Part shown: one piece after another, positions 16,765 to 25,658 of the stretch
How the letters are laid out: the number at the start of each line of letters is the position of its first letter
Position numbering within the stretch: the stretch's first letter is position 1
NCBI RefSeq assembly: GCF_022376295.1
Contig: NZ_CP060140.1
Location: 4,716,356 to 4,780,355, forward strand
DNA from: Nodularia sphaerocarpa UHCC 0038
GTDB taxonomy: Bacteria > Cyanobacteriota > Cyanobacteriia > Cyanobacteriales > Nostocaceae
DNA length: 64,000 nt
Direction of reading: 5' to 3'
Notes under the pieces: model-generated
Database searches by the model: none
What the model was told of the DNA's origin: nothing
The model's input: only the letters and a program-made list of their open reading frames with translations
Position numbers and translations under genes: made by a program

Positions 16765-18369
16765 CTAAATTTTATGTGCAGTTACTTGTTCTTGCTGTTC
16801 TGGAGTTTGCAAAGATGCGTAAAGACGATTCAGCGCATTAACATAAGCTTGCGCGGAAGCAACGATAATATCTGTGTTCGCCGCATGACCAGAAAACACT
16901 CTAGAATCATGTCTGAGACGAATAGTTACTTCCCCTAAAGCATCAATTCCTTCTGTGACTGACTGTACAGAAAACTCAATCAACTGGTTAGGTACATTTA
17001 CTACGCGGTTAATTGCTTTGTAAACAGCGTCTACAGGTCCAGTACCAATAGCCGCATCAGTTAATTCTTCACCTTCTGGAGTGCGGAGGGTGACAGTAGC
17101 AGTGGGACAAGCATTACTCCCGCAGGTAATTTGCACCAACTCGACGCGGAACAAATCAGGCGTTTGTTGAATTTCATCATTAACAATAGCTTCTAAATCC
17201 CAATCAGAAATTTCTTTCTTTTTGTCGGCTAAGTCTTTGAACCTGACGAATGCTTTATTTAATTCGGTTTCTGATAGTTCAAAGCCCAATTCTGTCAACC
17301 GGCTACGGAAAGCATTTCTCCCGGAATGTTTGCCCAATACTATTTGATTGTCGGTTAAACCAATCAATTGAGCATCCATAATTTCGTAGGTGAGCTTGTT
17401 TTTTAACACCCCATCTTGGTGAATACCAGACTCATGAGCAAAGGCGTTTGCTCCTACAATAGCTTTGTTTGGCTGCACTAACATTCCCGTCAAATTAGAA
17501 ACTAGGCGGGAGGTTTTATAAATTTGACGCGTGTCAATATTAGTGAGTGGTTCTTCAGAATCTTCTGGTCTTCCTAAGAAGGGATTGAAATATTGTCGCC
17601 GGACGTGCAACGCCATTACTAGTTCTTCTAATGAAGCATTCCCAGCGCGTTCACCAATGCCGTTAATGGTACATTCTAATTGGGTTGCACCATTTTTTAC
17701 AGCTTCTAGGAAGTTAGCAACTGCCAAACCTAAATCGTTATGTCCGTGTACGGAAATAATCGCTTGATCAATGTTGGGGACATGATCTTTAATCCCCTTA
17801 ATCATTCCCCCAAATTCACTGGGGGTCATGTAACCTACAGTGTCAGGAATATTAACTGTTGTTGCGCCTGCTGCGATCGCACGCTCTAATACTTCATAAA
17901 GAAATTGCGGATCAGAACGCGCCGCATCCATTGGCGAAAATTCCACATCTGCCATGAACGACTTCGCATAAGCTACCATTTCTTCAGCGATCGCTAACAC
18001 TTCCGCCCGTGATTTCCGCAGCTGATACTCTAAATGAATATCCGAAGTCGAAATAAATGTGTGAATCCGTCCGTGAACTGCTGGCTTTAACGCCTCGGCG
18101 GCGGCTTCAATATCCGCTTTAATCGCTCTAGCCAAACTACAAATTACCGGGCCATCTTCCGTCCCCACCAGTTGGGCAATTTTCTGAACAGCTTGAAAAT
18201 CTCCCGGACTCGCAAAAGCAAAACCCGCCTCAATTACATCTACGCCTAACCGGGACAATTGTTTGGCGATCGCTAGCTTTTCATCTATATTTAGAGTTGC
18301 TCCAGGACATTGTTCTCCATCCCTGAGAGTCGTATCAAAAATAATAATTTTCTCGGCTTTGCTGCTCAT
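16765..18369 (-). CDS. leuA: 2-isopropylmalate synthase
   Basis: The first committed enzyme of leucine synthesis, joining acetyl-CoA and 2-oxoisovalerate. It has 534 residues with the TIM-barrel signatures FDTTLRDGEQCPGATL and SVHGHNDLGLAVANFL, the metal-binding HGHND, and ESGIHQDGVLK. The C-terminal regulatory domain that binds leucine is complete. AAGGAGG lies seven bases before the ATG. leuB is 27 kb away at 45501, and leuC/leuD are not in the window. No leader peptide or attenuator was recognised. Confidence 0.97.
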   Translation of the reverse strand: MSSKAEKIIIFDTTLRDGEQCPGATLNIDEKLAIAKQLSRLGVDVIEAGFAFASPGDFQAVQKIAQLVGTEDGPVICSLARAIKADIEAAAEALKPAVHGRIHTFISTSDIHLEYQLRKSRAEVLAIAEEMVAYAKSFMADVEFSPMDAARSDPQFLYEVLERAIAAGATTVNIPDTVGYMTPSEFGGMIKGIKDHVPNIDQAIISVHGHNDLGLAVANFLEAVKNGATQLECTINGIGERAGNASLEELVMALHVRRQYFNPFLGRPEDSEEPLTNIDTRQIYKTSRLVSNLTGMLVQPNKAIVGANAFAHESGIHQDGVLKNKLTYEIMDAQLIGLTDNQIVLGKHSGRNAFRSRLTELGFELSETELNKAFVRFKDLADKKKEISDWDLEAIVNDEIQQTPDLFRVELVQITCGSNACPTATVTLRTPEGEELTDAAIGTGPVDAVYKAINRVVNVPNQLIEFSVQSVTEGIDALGEVTIRLRHDSRVFSGHAANTDIIVASAQAYVNALNRLYASLQTPEQQEQVTAHKI

Positions 18370-18461
18370 CTTTCCTCCTTCTTGACCTTGTACTGTTTGC
18401 TTAAAATATCTTGAACCTTAGTTTTTTTACTTTTAAGATTTGTAAATATTTGCTAAGATTT

Positions 18462-18983
18462 CTAACCTTCCATTTTTTCTATACTGTCTCTGATATCGTT
18501 TAAATCAATATATCTATCAGTGGCATTACGTAACTCTCTCGCTATCATCCCTTCAGTCGATACCACAGTAATATGCGTATTTTTTGAGCGTAATAGTTCG
18601 ATAGCCCTTTCAAAATCTCCATCGCCACTGAATAAAACTACTCGGTCATATTGATCTACTGTATTAAACATATCAACGACAATTTCAATATCTAAATTAG
18701 CCTTTTGGGAATAGCGCCCGGATGAGTCATCATAATATTCTTTAAGAATTTTAGTTCTCACCGTATATCCTAAGCTAATCAGAGCATCTCTGAAACCTCG
18801 CTGATCTTGCGGGTCTTTCAAGCCAGTGTACCAGAAAGCATTGATTAATGTTGTATCTGACTGCTCGTGTTTGAAATAGTCTAAGACTCGTCTTGGGTCA
18901 AAAAACCAACCATTTTTTTGTTGAGCATAGAACATATTGTTTCCGTCTACAAAAATAGACAGACGATTCATTGGGGAACCCAT
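18462..18983 (-). CDS. NYN-domain (LabA/DUF88-like) protein
   Basis: About 173 residues of the PIN-like NYN nuclease fold. The acidic positions are in IFVDGNNMF near the start, NLDIEIVVDMFN in the middle and VLFSGDGDFERAI later, as in LabA/DUF88 proteins. Relatives include the circadian factor LabA of Synechococcus, but sequence alone does not show a clock role; RNA cleavage is the more general expectation. Start taken as ATG 18983 (MGSPMNRLSIF); ATGs at 18995 and 18971 are alternatives. Confidence 0.85.
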   Translation of the reverse strand: MGSPMNRLSIFVDGNNMFYAQQKNGWFFDPRRVLDYFKHEQSDTTLINAFWYTGLKDPQDQRGFRDALISLGYTVRTKILKEYYDDSSGRYSQKANLDIEIVVDMFNTVDQYDRVVLFSGDGDFERAIELLRSKNTHITVVSTEGMIARELRNATDRYIDLNDIRDSIEKMEG

Positions 18984-19925
18984 AGAAAAATACACCTAAT
19001 AAATAGAAAAGTAATTAGATTGGACAATAGATTATAGCAATTCTCAAATGATAAATTTGCTAAAATACCCATAACAGGGATTTATGCATAGCTTTTATAT
19101 TACCTCTTCCACCGCATAAAACAGACTAAAATATTGGACTTAAGATACTGGAACTTGAAGCTTTTCAGCTTTAACAGTTTAAGAGACACCTCGTCATCAA
19201 AATCTATCAATGAAATTGACTGATTAACATGATTAATAGCATTCAGGACCATATAACTGTCAAGTTTACTTCTAAAGACGTAAGGCATAGGTCTTGAGGG
19301 AGGATATGGGATCATCACCATCTATAAATTTTTCAGTACATAAAAGTATCAACTTCATCTTCAATGCTCAGTCTTAAACAACATTTACCAGTAGCACCAC
19401 AACAAACTCCCAATAGATCAATTCTAGGAGGCGTACCCCTTCGGTTGAGAAAATAAAATCTCACCCTCAGCAAGTACTGAAGCAGCGCATTTCCCAATCC
19501 AGTCTGTGGAAGCATCACAGCTTTAATCTCAATTAGAGAATAACTTGGGCAGAATTTGGGTGAAAGCTCTACTAAGTAAAAATTTCTTAACCCAACTTTG
19601 GTAAAAAATAGAAAACCCATTACAAAAGTATAAGTTTCTCATTTAAGTTTGATTTCAATCTATTTGTAGTCAAAGCAGCCCTGAATAAATAAATAAAGTA
19701 GTAGTACACAAATCAACTATTAACACTATATGCCAGAAGAACCTACATCTACCTTAACCAAAAAATATGCTTCTGCTGCCAATCTCACCTCAACTCCATC
19801 AACCAAAGTGACTCATACAGCATCAGCCCCATCCCAGCAAATGGCGCGTTCAGGTCATTTGCTCACTGGATTTCCGCAGTCGGCGCAGCATCGCAGAGTA
19901 TCTATGGTTTGTTTTGGGCGTAATT
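18984..19925. other. weakly coding stretch, possibly decayed genes
   Basis: Almost a kilobase without a confident gene. On the minus strand two short frames follow each other (19333-19620, then 19100-19321). On the plus strand a frame at 19730-20008 overlaps another at 19926-20246. None has a recognisable motif. A Nostoc-type repeat fragment (GGCGTACCCCTTCGG, 19430-19444) lies inside the 19333-19620 frame, which argues that this frame is not an intact conserved gene. Confidence 0.4.
19333..19620 (-). CDS. doubtful hypothetical protein, 95 aa
   Basis: Not recognised. The translation has a hydrophobic/aromatic start, four Cys residues near the C-terminus (GVCCGATGKCCLRL) and ends at DTFMY. The middle codons NRRGTPP come from a dispersed repeat. 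Another frame, 19100-19321, follows after 11 bases in the same direction; together they could be the remains of one gene. I put little weight on this. Confidence 0.2.
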   Translation of the reverse strand: MGFLFFTKVGLRNFYLVELSPKFCPSYSLIEIKAVMLPQTGLGNALLQYLLRVRFYFLNRRGTPPRIDLLGVCCGATGKCCLRLSIEDEVDTFMY

Positions 19926-20246
19926 ATGCCAAATCAAGCACTTTCCCCATTCTTTCCACAGCGTGGGTCAATCATACCTCCAAAAAATATCGGAATTTTG
20001 GCAATTGATGATCATTCGATATCCATTCCCGAAGAATACTATAAAACAGATCCGCCACAGTATGCTTACTTAGAACCACAGAACTCTTCTCCTTTTAAGC
20101 GCTTGCATACGCTCAGATCAAAGAAAAGGCTAGTATTCAGAACTATTGCACCGGATGTAGTTTTTGATCTGCCAAGTAGTTACACAATTCTTATTCATCG
20201 CCAAATTCAGGGTGCATTACCAAAATATGGCAGTAAAAATACTTAA
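19926..20246 (+). CDS. hypothetical protein, about 106 aa, possibly frameshifted
   Basis: Not recognised. The translation MPNQALSPFFPQRG... has balanced composition (GILAIDDHSISIPEEYY, KKRLVFRTIAPDVVFDLPSSYTIL) that looks more protein-like than the overlapping frame beginning at 19730 (Ser/Thr-rich, MPEEPTSTLTKKY). The two overlap by 83 bases in different frames, so they could be one gene with a frameshift near 19926-20008. Ends shortly before a MITE-like element. Confidence 0.35.
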   Translation: MPNQALSPFFPQRGSIIPPKNIGILAIDDHSISIPEEYYKTDPPQYAYLEPQNSSPFKRLHTLRSKKRLVFRTIAPDVVFDLPSSYTILIHRQIQGALPKYGSKNT

Positions 20247-20297
20247 GCTGCAACTAAAGTCACCTCACCAGCAGCTTCACACAGATGTCAATGGCTA

Positions 20298-20414
20298 TAA
20301 GTAGGTAAGCATGAATAAACCAAACTATGTTACGGCTCCTAAACAGAACCCAAACCCTTACTAATGACAAATAACGACCCTAGCTAGTTAACTTTATTTA
20401 CGCCGACCTACTTA
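20298..20414. mobile_element. MITE-like element, family A copy 3
   Basis: A 117-base element. Left end TAAGTAGGTAAGC (20298-20310) and right end GCCGACCTACTTA (20402-20414) are inverted repeats matching at 11 of 13 positions and related to the ends of copy 1. Its last three bases, TTA, are shared with the start of the family B element that follows. Confidence 0.6.
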
Positions 20415-20592
20415 GAGGATGTTTTAAAAGTTTTGGGCGAATATAATTCGCTACTACACAAAGGTCGTCTCACCTGCGCGGACTAACGAGAAACTAAGGA
20501 TTTTCAACCCACGTAGGTGGGTTTTGTCTGTGTAGCTGCGACTTCTAGTCGCCAGAACTAGTAATAATTGATACTTTACAAACATCCTCTTA
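20412..20592. mobile_element. MITE-like element, family B copy 1
   Basis: A 181-base element with ends TTAGAGGATGTTT (20412-20424) and AAACATCCTCTTA (20580-20592), 12 of 13 positions paired. Inside are a small inverted repeat, GCGAATATAATTCGC (20437-20451), and the stem CAACCCACGTAGGTGGGTT. Shortened copies are at 57187-57269 (reverse) and 32829-32876. It sits directly against family A copy 3. Confidence 0.75.
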
Positions 20593-20605
20593 GGTAAACT
20601 TCACC

Positions 20606-21952
20606 TTAATCCAACGATAAAAAGTCTTCTGCTATAGTAGGATGAATGCCTATTGTTTCATTCAAGACTTGCTTAGTAATTCCTTGACGAATTGCCACCC
20701 CTAAAGTTTGAACAATTTCGGCTGCATTTTCACCCAGCATATGAGCGCCCAAAACTTGTTGAGAATTGTCATCTACTACTAACTTGATCATAGCTGGCTC
20801 CTCAGCTTCCAGTAGCTGATAGAACAGGGGTTGTAACTTAGTAGAGTAGCATTTTACAGACTCCCCAAATTTTGCCCGTGCTTCGGCCTCAGTCATACCC
20901 ACACCAGCCCCTTCTGGACGAGAAAAAACAGCAGAAGGCACATAATCGTAATTTACCCTTTGCCGGTTATTACCAAAAACTGTATTGGCAAAAGCAATAC
21001 CTTCAGCCTTAGCTACTGGAGTTAACTGCATACGGTTGATGCAGTCTCCCACAGCAAAAATATTTGATTGGGTAGTACAATAGTATTCGTCTACCTTAAT
21101 TTCACCATGTTGACCAACTTCGACCTTAGCCTTTTCTAAACCGAGATTCTGGGTATTAGGACTCCAACCTGTAGCCACGAGGATAGTATCTGCGGCCATA
21201 GTTTCTGCACAGTCGCCGGTAGTCTTCAATAGCCAACCGTCATCTAAGTGAGTGATTTCTTCAGCCCTGCTGTTAGTAATAATTCTAATACCGCGTTTGC
21301 GTAAACCATCTTGTACCCCAGAGCGAATATCGTCATCAAACCCTGACAATATCATCTCATCTGCTTCAATCAGTGTGACTTCGCACCCTAAAGCCTGCAT
21401 CATGCTGGAAAATTCAGCCCCAATATAACCACCACCAATAATGGTCAACCGTTTTGGTAAATAGGGTAAATGAAACATTTCACGGGATGTAATGGCGTAT
21501 TCTATCCCCGGAATATCAGGTTTATTGGGTTTTCCACCCACAGCAATTAAAATTTTATCGGCTGTAACTCTATGCCCATTTAAATCTAGAGTATGGGCAT
21601 CAATAAAAGTAGCACGTTCTTTAATGATTTCAATTTCCGCTTTTCGCAACTGTTGACAATAGGAGTAGTTAATATGTTCAATATGTCGGTGTACGGATTT
21701 CATCAATAGTGTCCAGTCAAAATACCGTTGACACTTACTCCACCCGTAGCTGTGTGCCATTTGGTTTTCCTTGGCAAAGTCGGCTGCGTAGACAATTAGT
21801 TTTTTCGGAACACAACCCCGATTTACACAAGTACCACCAATGGTTTCTTGTTCAGCCATAGCGACACGGACACCATAGCTAGCGGCTTTTTTTGCTGCTG
21901 CTAATCCCCCAGGCCCAGTACCGATGACAAACAAGTCATAATCAAACGTCAT
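20606..21952 (-). CDS. gor: glutathione reductase
   Basis: A 448-residue FAD flavoenzyme that reduces glutathione disulfide with NADPH. The FAD-binding GTGPGGLAAAKKAASYG starts at residue 11, and the redox-active disulfide is GGTCVNRGCVPKKL. The NAD(P) motif GGGYIGAEFSSMMQALG and the closing HPTIAEDFLSLD with the catalytic His are present. Length is standard. Similar flavoenzymes (trypanothione or mercuric reductase) are less likely: there is no N-terminal HMA domain and no C-terminal Cys pair. Confidence 0.93.
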   Translation of the reverse strand: MTFDYDLFVIGTGPGGLAAAKKAASYGVRVAMAEQETIGGTCVNRGCVPKKLIVYAADFAKENQMAHSYGWSKCQRYFDWTLLMKSVHRHIEHINYSYCQQLRKAEIEIIKERATFIDAHTLDLNGHRVTADKILIAVGGKPNKPDIPGIEYAITSREMFHLPYLPKRLTIIGGGYIGAEFSSMMQALGCEVTLIEADEMILSGFDDDIRSGVQDGLRKRGIRIITNSRAEEITHLDDGWLLKTTGDCAETMAADTILVATGWSPNTQNLGLEKAKVEVGQHGEIKVDEYYCTTQSNIFAVGDCINRMQLTPVAKAEGIAFANTVFGNNRQRVNYDYVPSAVFSRPEGAGVGMTEAEARAKFGESVKCYSTKLQPLFYQLLEAEEPAMIKLVVDDNSQQVLGAHMLGENAAEIVQTLGVAIRQGITKQVLNETIGIHPTIAEDFLSLD

Positions 21953-22519
21953 AAAAATCTGTTCCTTTGTAACTGTTTGGCAAGCAGAGCGATTGCATCT
22001 CTTATAGTTATTTAGGTAATGTTTTATCTACTGCCTTTGGGTGGATCAAAAATGCCGAAATCTCAGGATGTATAAAGTGTCATTCACATCCTCTAATTGA
22101 AAAAAAATCTGCAAATTTATAACTTAAGTAGGATAGTTAATCTGACTAGCGACAGGTATCTTGAGATATGCTATGCCAAAACCTACCTATGCAGCAAATA
22201 ACCAAAAATATCAAATTAAGTATCAAAAAACCAACCTTAGTGATAATTCCATTGAGGAATATTCAGGATAAGTAAGTCGGTGAGAAAAATTCAATGTATA
22301 TGAACAAATATAAATTACCTGTAGTCGGGGTTAGCGACAGCGTAACCCACCAGGAATTATTGTTGACGGTGCGTTGCGCGGCGCGACAACACACCCTACA
22401 GGAATTATGTCTTTACTCTTGACATAGTTATAAATATTTGTGCCTACTGACTAGGCTTCGCAGATAATTTTAAATCTAAGTTATTTCACGCAAATTAAAG
22501 CAGTGCGAGGACAATAGGG
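21953..22519. other. divergent gap between gor and PhyH-like gene
   Basis: No coding frame. Holds MITE-like family A copy 2 (22269-22453), whose interior contains a dispersed repeat of the GTGCGTTGCGCG...CGACAACACACCC type. Promoters for both flanking genes should be here but no boxes were clear. Confidence 0.55.
22269..22453. mobile_element. MITE-like element, family A copy 2
   Basis: Left end TAAGTAAGTCGGT matches copy 1 at 12 of 13. The right end GCCTACTGACTA is a decayed match. The interior agrees with copy 1 at both edges: AATTCAATGTAT after the left end, and ACATAGTTA plus ATTTGTGCC before the right end. Length 185 bases. Confidence 0.6.
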
Positions 22520-23398
22520 ATGTATACATTTCTGCAAAAAATGCGGAATAAAATTTTAAAAAAAATTGATGACATACCATTTATCCGATATCAAGAGGAT
22601 CTGGCTTATCAAGCAGCAGTAAAAAACCATATTGTAAATCTACCCATTCTCGCCAAGGCTGATCTGGATATCGTAGACAGGATCAAAAATGAAGGCGTTG
22701 TCATTACTTCATTAGCAGAATTGGGAATTTCATCTACACCTGACATACTCGCAGCAGCCAAAAATCTCATACCCCAAATACCTCCCAATATTTCTGGACA
22801 AAAAAATGTGTTTGTTGTTCATGCTACTTCCCAGCAAATAATGGAATATCCAGAAATTTTTTTATGGGGACTTGAACAACGGTTACTCAATATTGTGGAG
22901 AATTATCTTGGTTTACCAGTAGCCTACAATGGCGTATATTTTCGCAGAGATATTGCTAATCAAATCGAGCAAGGTTCCAGGTTATGGCATATAGATAGAG
23001 AAGATAGAAAGATCCTGAAAATTATAATTTATTTAAATGATATTAATGAATATACAGGTCCACTGCAATATATTCCCCAAGATTTAACTTTAGAAATAGT
23101 CAAATCTTTAAAATATACATCTGGCTACATTCAAGAGCAAACCATGAGAGAATTTGTATCCCCAGAAAATTATAAATCCTGTACGGGTTCCGTCGGTACT
23201 GTAATTTTTGCTGCTACTGGTAGTATTTTCCATCGGGGAAAGTTACCGATAACTTCGGATAGATTTGCGATATTTTTTGATTATAGTTCTAGACGGCAGA
23301 AAAAAAGATATTATATGGCAAATTCTCTGCCGAGTCAGGATTTATTCATCCTGTCACAAAATCTCCCAGAACACAAAAAACACTGTATTTATTATTAA
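22520..23398 (+). CDS. phytanoyl-CoA dioxygenase (PhyH)-like Fe(II)/2OG oxygenase
   Basis: A 292-residue protein with the non-heme iron facial triad: His157 and Asp159 in LWHIDRED, and His238 in GSIFHRG; Arg248 (SDRFAIFFDYSSR) fits the 2-oxoglutarate anchor. Segment KIIIYLNDINEYTGPLQYIP is typical of the PhyH family. The substrate is unknown, and no biosynthetic neighbours help. The MITE-rich region just upstream and A/T-rich codons suggest that this is accessory. Start ATG 22520 follows GGACAATAGGG. Confidence 0.82.
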   Translation: MYTFLQKMRNKILKKIDDIPFIRYQEDLAYQAAVKNHIVNLPILAKADLDIVDRIKNEGVVITSLAELGISSTPDILAAAKNLIPQIPPNISGQKNVFVVHATSQQIMEYPEIFLWGLEQRLLNIVENYLGLPVAYNGVYFRRDIANQIEQGSRLWHIDREDRKILKIIIYLNDINEYTGPLQYIPQDLTLEIVKSLKYTSGYIQEQTMREFVSPENYKSCTGSVGTVIFAATGSIFHRGKLPITSDRFAIFFDYSSRRQKKRYYMANSLPSQDLFILSQNLPEHKKHCIYY

Positions 23399-23459
23399 TA
23401 AATTTGCCAAATAGCCAGTATTTAGAAATATAAATTAAATCACATCCCCATCTGGCTTT

Positions 23460-23545
23460 TCACTTGCATTCAAGTCTCCCCTCTCCTTGCTTTCGCGTAG
23501 CGTCTACCTTTGGGAGAAGGAGAGGGGCTGGGGGTGAGGTTCTCT
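23460..23545. repeat. dispersed repeat with TCTCCC/GGGAGA arms
   Basis: CCCCTCTCC (23479-23487) and GGAGAGGGG (23518-23526) are complementary around GCGTAGCGTCTACC. Same family as the window's first 70 bases and 37450-37515. Lies between the convergent PhyH-like gene and ABC permease, so it may work as a terminator for both. Confidence 0.6.
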
Positions 23546-23595
23546 ATTCTATTAAATCCGCGATAAGAGAGGACTTTAGTCCTCACTACAAACCT

Positions 23596-24489
23596 TTAAA
23601 TGGTGATATCTTCCTGTTGATTAATAGCTAATCGTAAAACTGATAAGGCTAAAATAATCAAAAATAATACTAAGCCAATGGTGCAAGCATAGCTAATTTC
23701 TAAGTTACTAAAGGCTTCTTCATATAAGTAGTAAACAATGGTTTTGGAGCTATTTAGTGGACCGCCTTGGGTCATAATAAATACTTCTTCAAATACTTTC
23801 GTGGCAGAAATCGCTGAAATCACCGCCACTAGTGCTAAATAGGGCTTCATCAAGGGTACTGTAATATCCCAGTGTTTGCGGATACCATCTGAACCATCAA
23901 TAGCTGCGGCTTCATAGACATCAGCCGGAATTGATTGCAACCCGGCTAAATAAATTACCATGTAATAGCCTAGTCCCTTCCAGACGGTGACAGCCATGAC
24001 GCTGGCTAGAGAAATTGGTACAATGCCTAGCAGCTTCTCTGGACTAGTTAGCCAGGGAATTCCTTCGGGAAAAATATTCACAGTTTTGAGTAACTGATTT
24101 AGTAAGCCGTTTTCTGCATACAGCCATTTCCAAGCTATGCCAGCAACTACCATTGATATCACTACTGGGGTGTAGAACGCTGCTCTGAACCAATTCATCC
24201 CTCGCAGTTTCTGATTTACCAAAATTGCTAAAACTAAGGGCGCTATGACTAAAATTGGTACGACACCGACAAGATAGAGAAAGGTATTTTCTAAGGTTTT
24301 CCAAAATACTGCATCCTTCCACAAGCGGAGAAAGTTGCTAAAACCTATCCATTGGGGTGGCTGGGAAAGGTCTTCGTAGCTGGTAAAGCTGAGGTAAAAC
24401 GCTTGTATTGCTGGCCAAAAAACTGTTAAAACCAAGAGAATTAAAGCCGGGAGCAAAAATAAGTAAGGGGTGAGTGATTTAAGCTTCAA
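23596..24489 (-). CDS. sugar ABC transporter permease (MalF/UgpA type)
   Basis: A 297-residue inner-membrane subunit with about six membrane helices (first at 8-29, LFLLPALILLVLTVFWPAIQ). The EAA loop that docks the ATPase is YEAAAIDGSDGIRKHWDITVPLMKP. Carbohydrate importers need a second permease, a binding protein and an ATPase; none is adjacent. A sugar-type binding protein stands alone at 50118, 26 kb away, and could be a partner, but that is a guess. Split transporters are common in cyanobacteria. Confidence 0.9.
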   Translation of the reverse strand: MKLKSLTPYLFLLPALILLVLTVFWPAIQAFYLSFTSYEDLSQPPQWIGFSNFLRLWKDAVFWKTLENTFLYLVGVVPILVIAPLVLAILVNQKLRGMNWFRAAFYTPVVISMVVAGIAWKWLYAENGLLNQLLKTVNIFPEGIPWLTSPEKLLGIVPISLASVMAVTVWKGLGYYMVIYLAGLQSIPADVYEAAAIDGSDGIRKHWDITVPLMKPYLALVAVISAISATKVFEEVFIMTQGGPLNSSKTIVYYLYEEAFSNLEISYACTIGLVLFLIILALSVLRLAINQQEDITI

Positions 24490-24528
24490 TGTTTTAAGGG
24501 TATCTATTGAATAAGACGGAGATTAACT

Positions 24529-25194
24529 GTGATGGAATCTGAGAACTATTTGCCAATTGAGCATCAAAATGTACCAGTCAATCACCGTGGGTTACATGAA
24601 TTTTTGTATAGTTCCGACGATGAACACGATACCACTGAGGTGGTTATAACGCCTACATTGGCAAATGATGGGCGGGAAATTATGCCTCTGGAGACTTGGC
24701 GCAGGGCTGACCAGAATGCCAAAATTGCCGGAGTTTACGCGGTTTTGGATGGAGAAGGCGAAACTCAGTACATTGGCTATTCTCGGAATGTGTTGCTTTC
24801 CCTCAATGGTCATGTTAGCCAATATGGTGAGCAAAAGTGTGCTTTTGTGCGTGTACAGAATTTTAAGTTTCCCAAGCGTCAAGAAATGGAAGATTTGCGA
24901 GATGCTTGGATTGGAGAACTCGAATGTACACCACGGGGGAATGCTTCTGAAGGCGGAATGTGGGCTAGTACGGTAGGTGAGGCTGCTAAGGCGGTAATGT
25001 CAGAAGGGGAACGCCACGCTTATGAGGAGAAAAAGTTAAAGTTGCGGAAAGCAATGGCTGATTCAACTTTGTCTAAAGAAATAGAAGCGGTGGATGGGAG
25101 TGCAGAGGAACGTCAGCGTCAATTGGAAGCTGCTGTGAAGAATGATGACTGGAGTTCAGTGATTGACGCGCAGACAGAAGAAACTAAGTCTTAA
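24529..25194 (+). CDS. GIY-YIG domain protein
   Basis: A 221-residue protein with a GIY-YIG nuclease core at about 66-130: IAGVYAV (GVY at 68-70), TQYIGYSRN (YIG at 81-83, Arg86) and NGHVSQYG. The C-terminal 70 residues are charged and helical. It has no zinc finger or UvrC part, so it is not a known repair or homing enzyme. Divergent from the ABC permease with 39 bases between them. Substrate unknown. Confidence 0.78.
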   Translation: MMESENYLPIEHQNVPVNHRGLHEFLYSSDDEHDTTEVVITPTLANDGREIMPLETWRRADQNAKIAGVYAVLDGEGETQYIGYSRNVLLSLNGHVSQYGEQKCAFVRVQNFKFPKRQEMEDLRDAWIGELECTPRGNASEGGMWASTVGEAAKAVMSEGERHAYEEKKLKLRKAMADSTLSKEIEAVDGSAEERQRQLEAAVKNDDWSSVIDAQTEETKS

Positions 25195-25465
25195 TACCCC
25201 ACCCCAACCCCTCCCCGCTAGTGAGGAGGGGCTTTGAAATACAGCAAATTTCATCTGAGTAAGCTAAACAAGGGCGGGTATCTTTGATAGGGACAGGTTA
25301 ACGTCTAAGATAATGGGTAATGCGGTATAACCACAAGTGAGATTTTGCAGATCAAGGGGCATTTGAGGTATGAAAAATTAAGATTTGCCAAGCAATTAGC
25401 TCTGGAGATTATAAATCGCAGCTATACAAGAAAAGTACGCCTGTGCCGACTCAAGTCATTTAAAA
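25195..25465. other. gap before tRNA-Ser, terminator-like hairpin only
   Basis: CCCCTCC (25210-25216) pairs with GGAGGGG (25226-25232) right after the GIY-YIG gene, likely its terminator. A 78-aa plus-strand frame (25345-25581) runs through the tRNA gene and is spurious. Confidence 0.55.
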
Positions 25466-25552
25466 CGGAGAGGGAGGGATTCGAACCCTCGTATACGTTC
25501 CCGCATAACAGACTTTCCAGGTCTGCGCCTTCAACCACTCGGCCACCTCTCC
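25466..25552 (-). tRNA. tRNA-Ser(GGA)
   Basis: An 87-nucleotide class II tRNA. The acceptor stem GGAGAGG (25552-25546 on the minus strand) pairs with CCTCTCC before discriminator G. The anticodon loop CTGGAAA gives GGA. A long variable arm (GTTATGCGGGAACGTATAC) and TTCGAAT T-loop are present. CCA is not encoded. Confidence 0.96.
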
Positions 25553-25658
25553 AGGGGCAATCATTTATAACCATACTATGAAATTCTAAAAAATGCAAAT
25601 ATATAATTAAGCAGATTAAATTAAAGCTGAAAGTTCACATTCTCAATCCTAAATTAAG

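Noticed and set aside
25345..25581. 78-codon plus-strand frame
   Set aside because: It runs through the complement of tRNA-Ser and has no other support.
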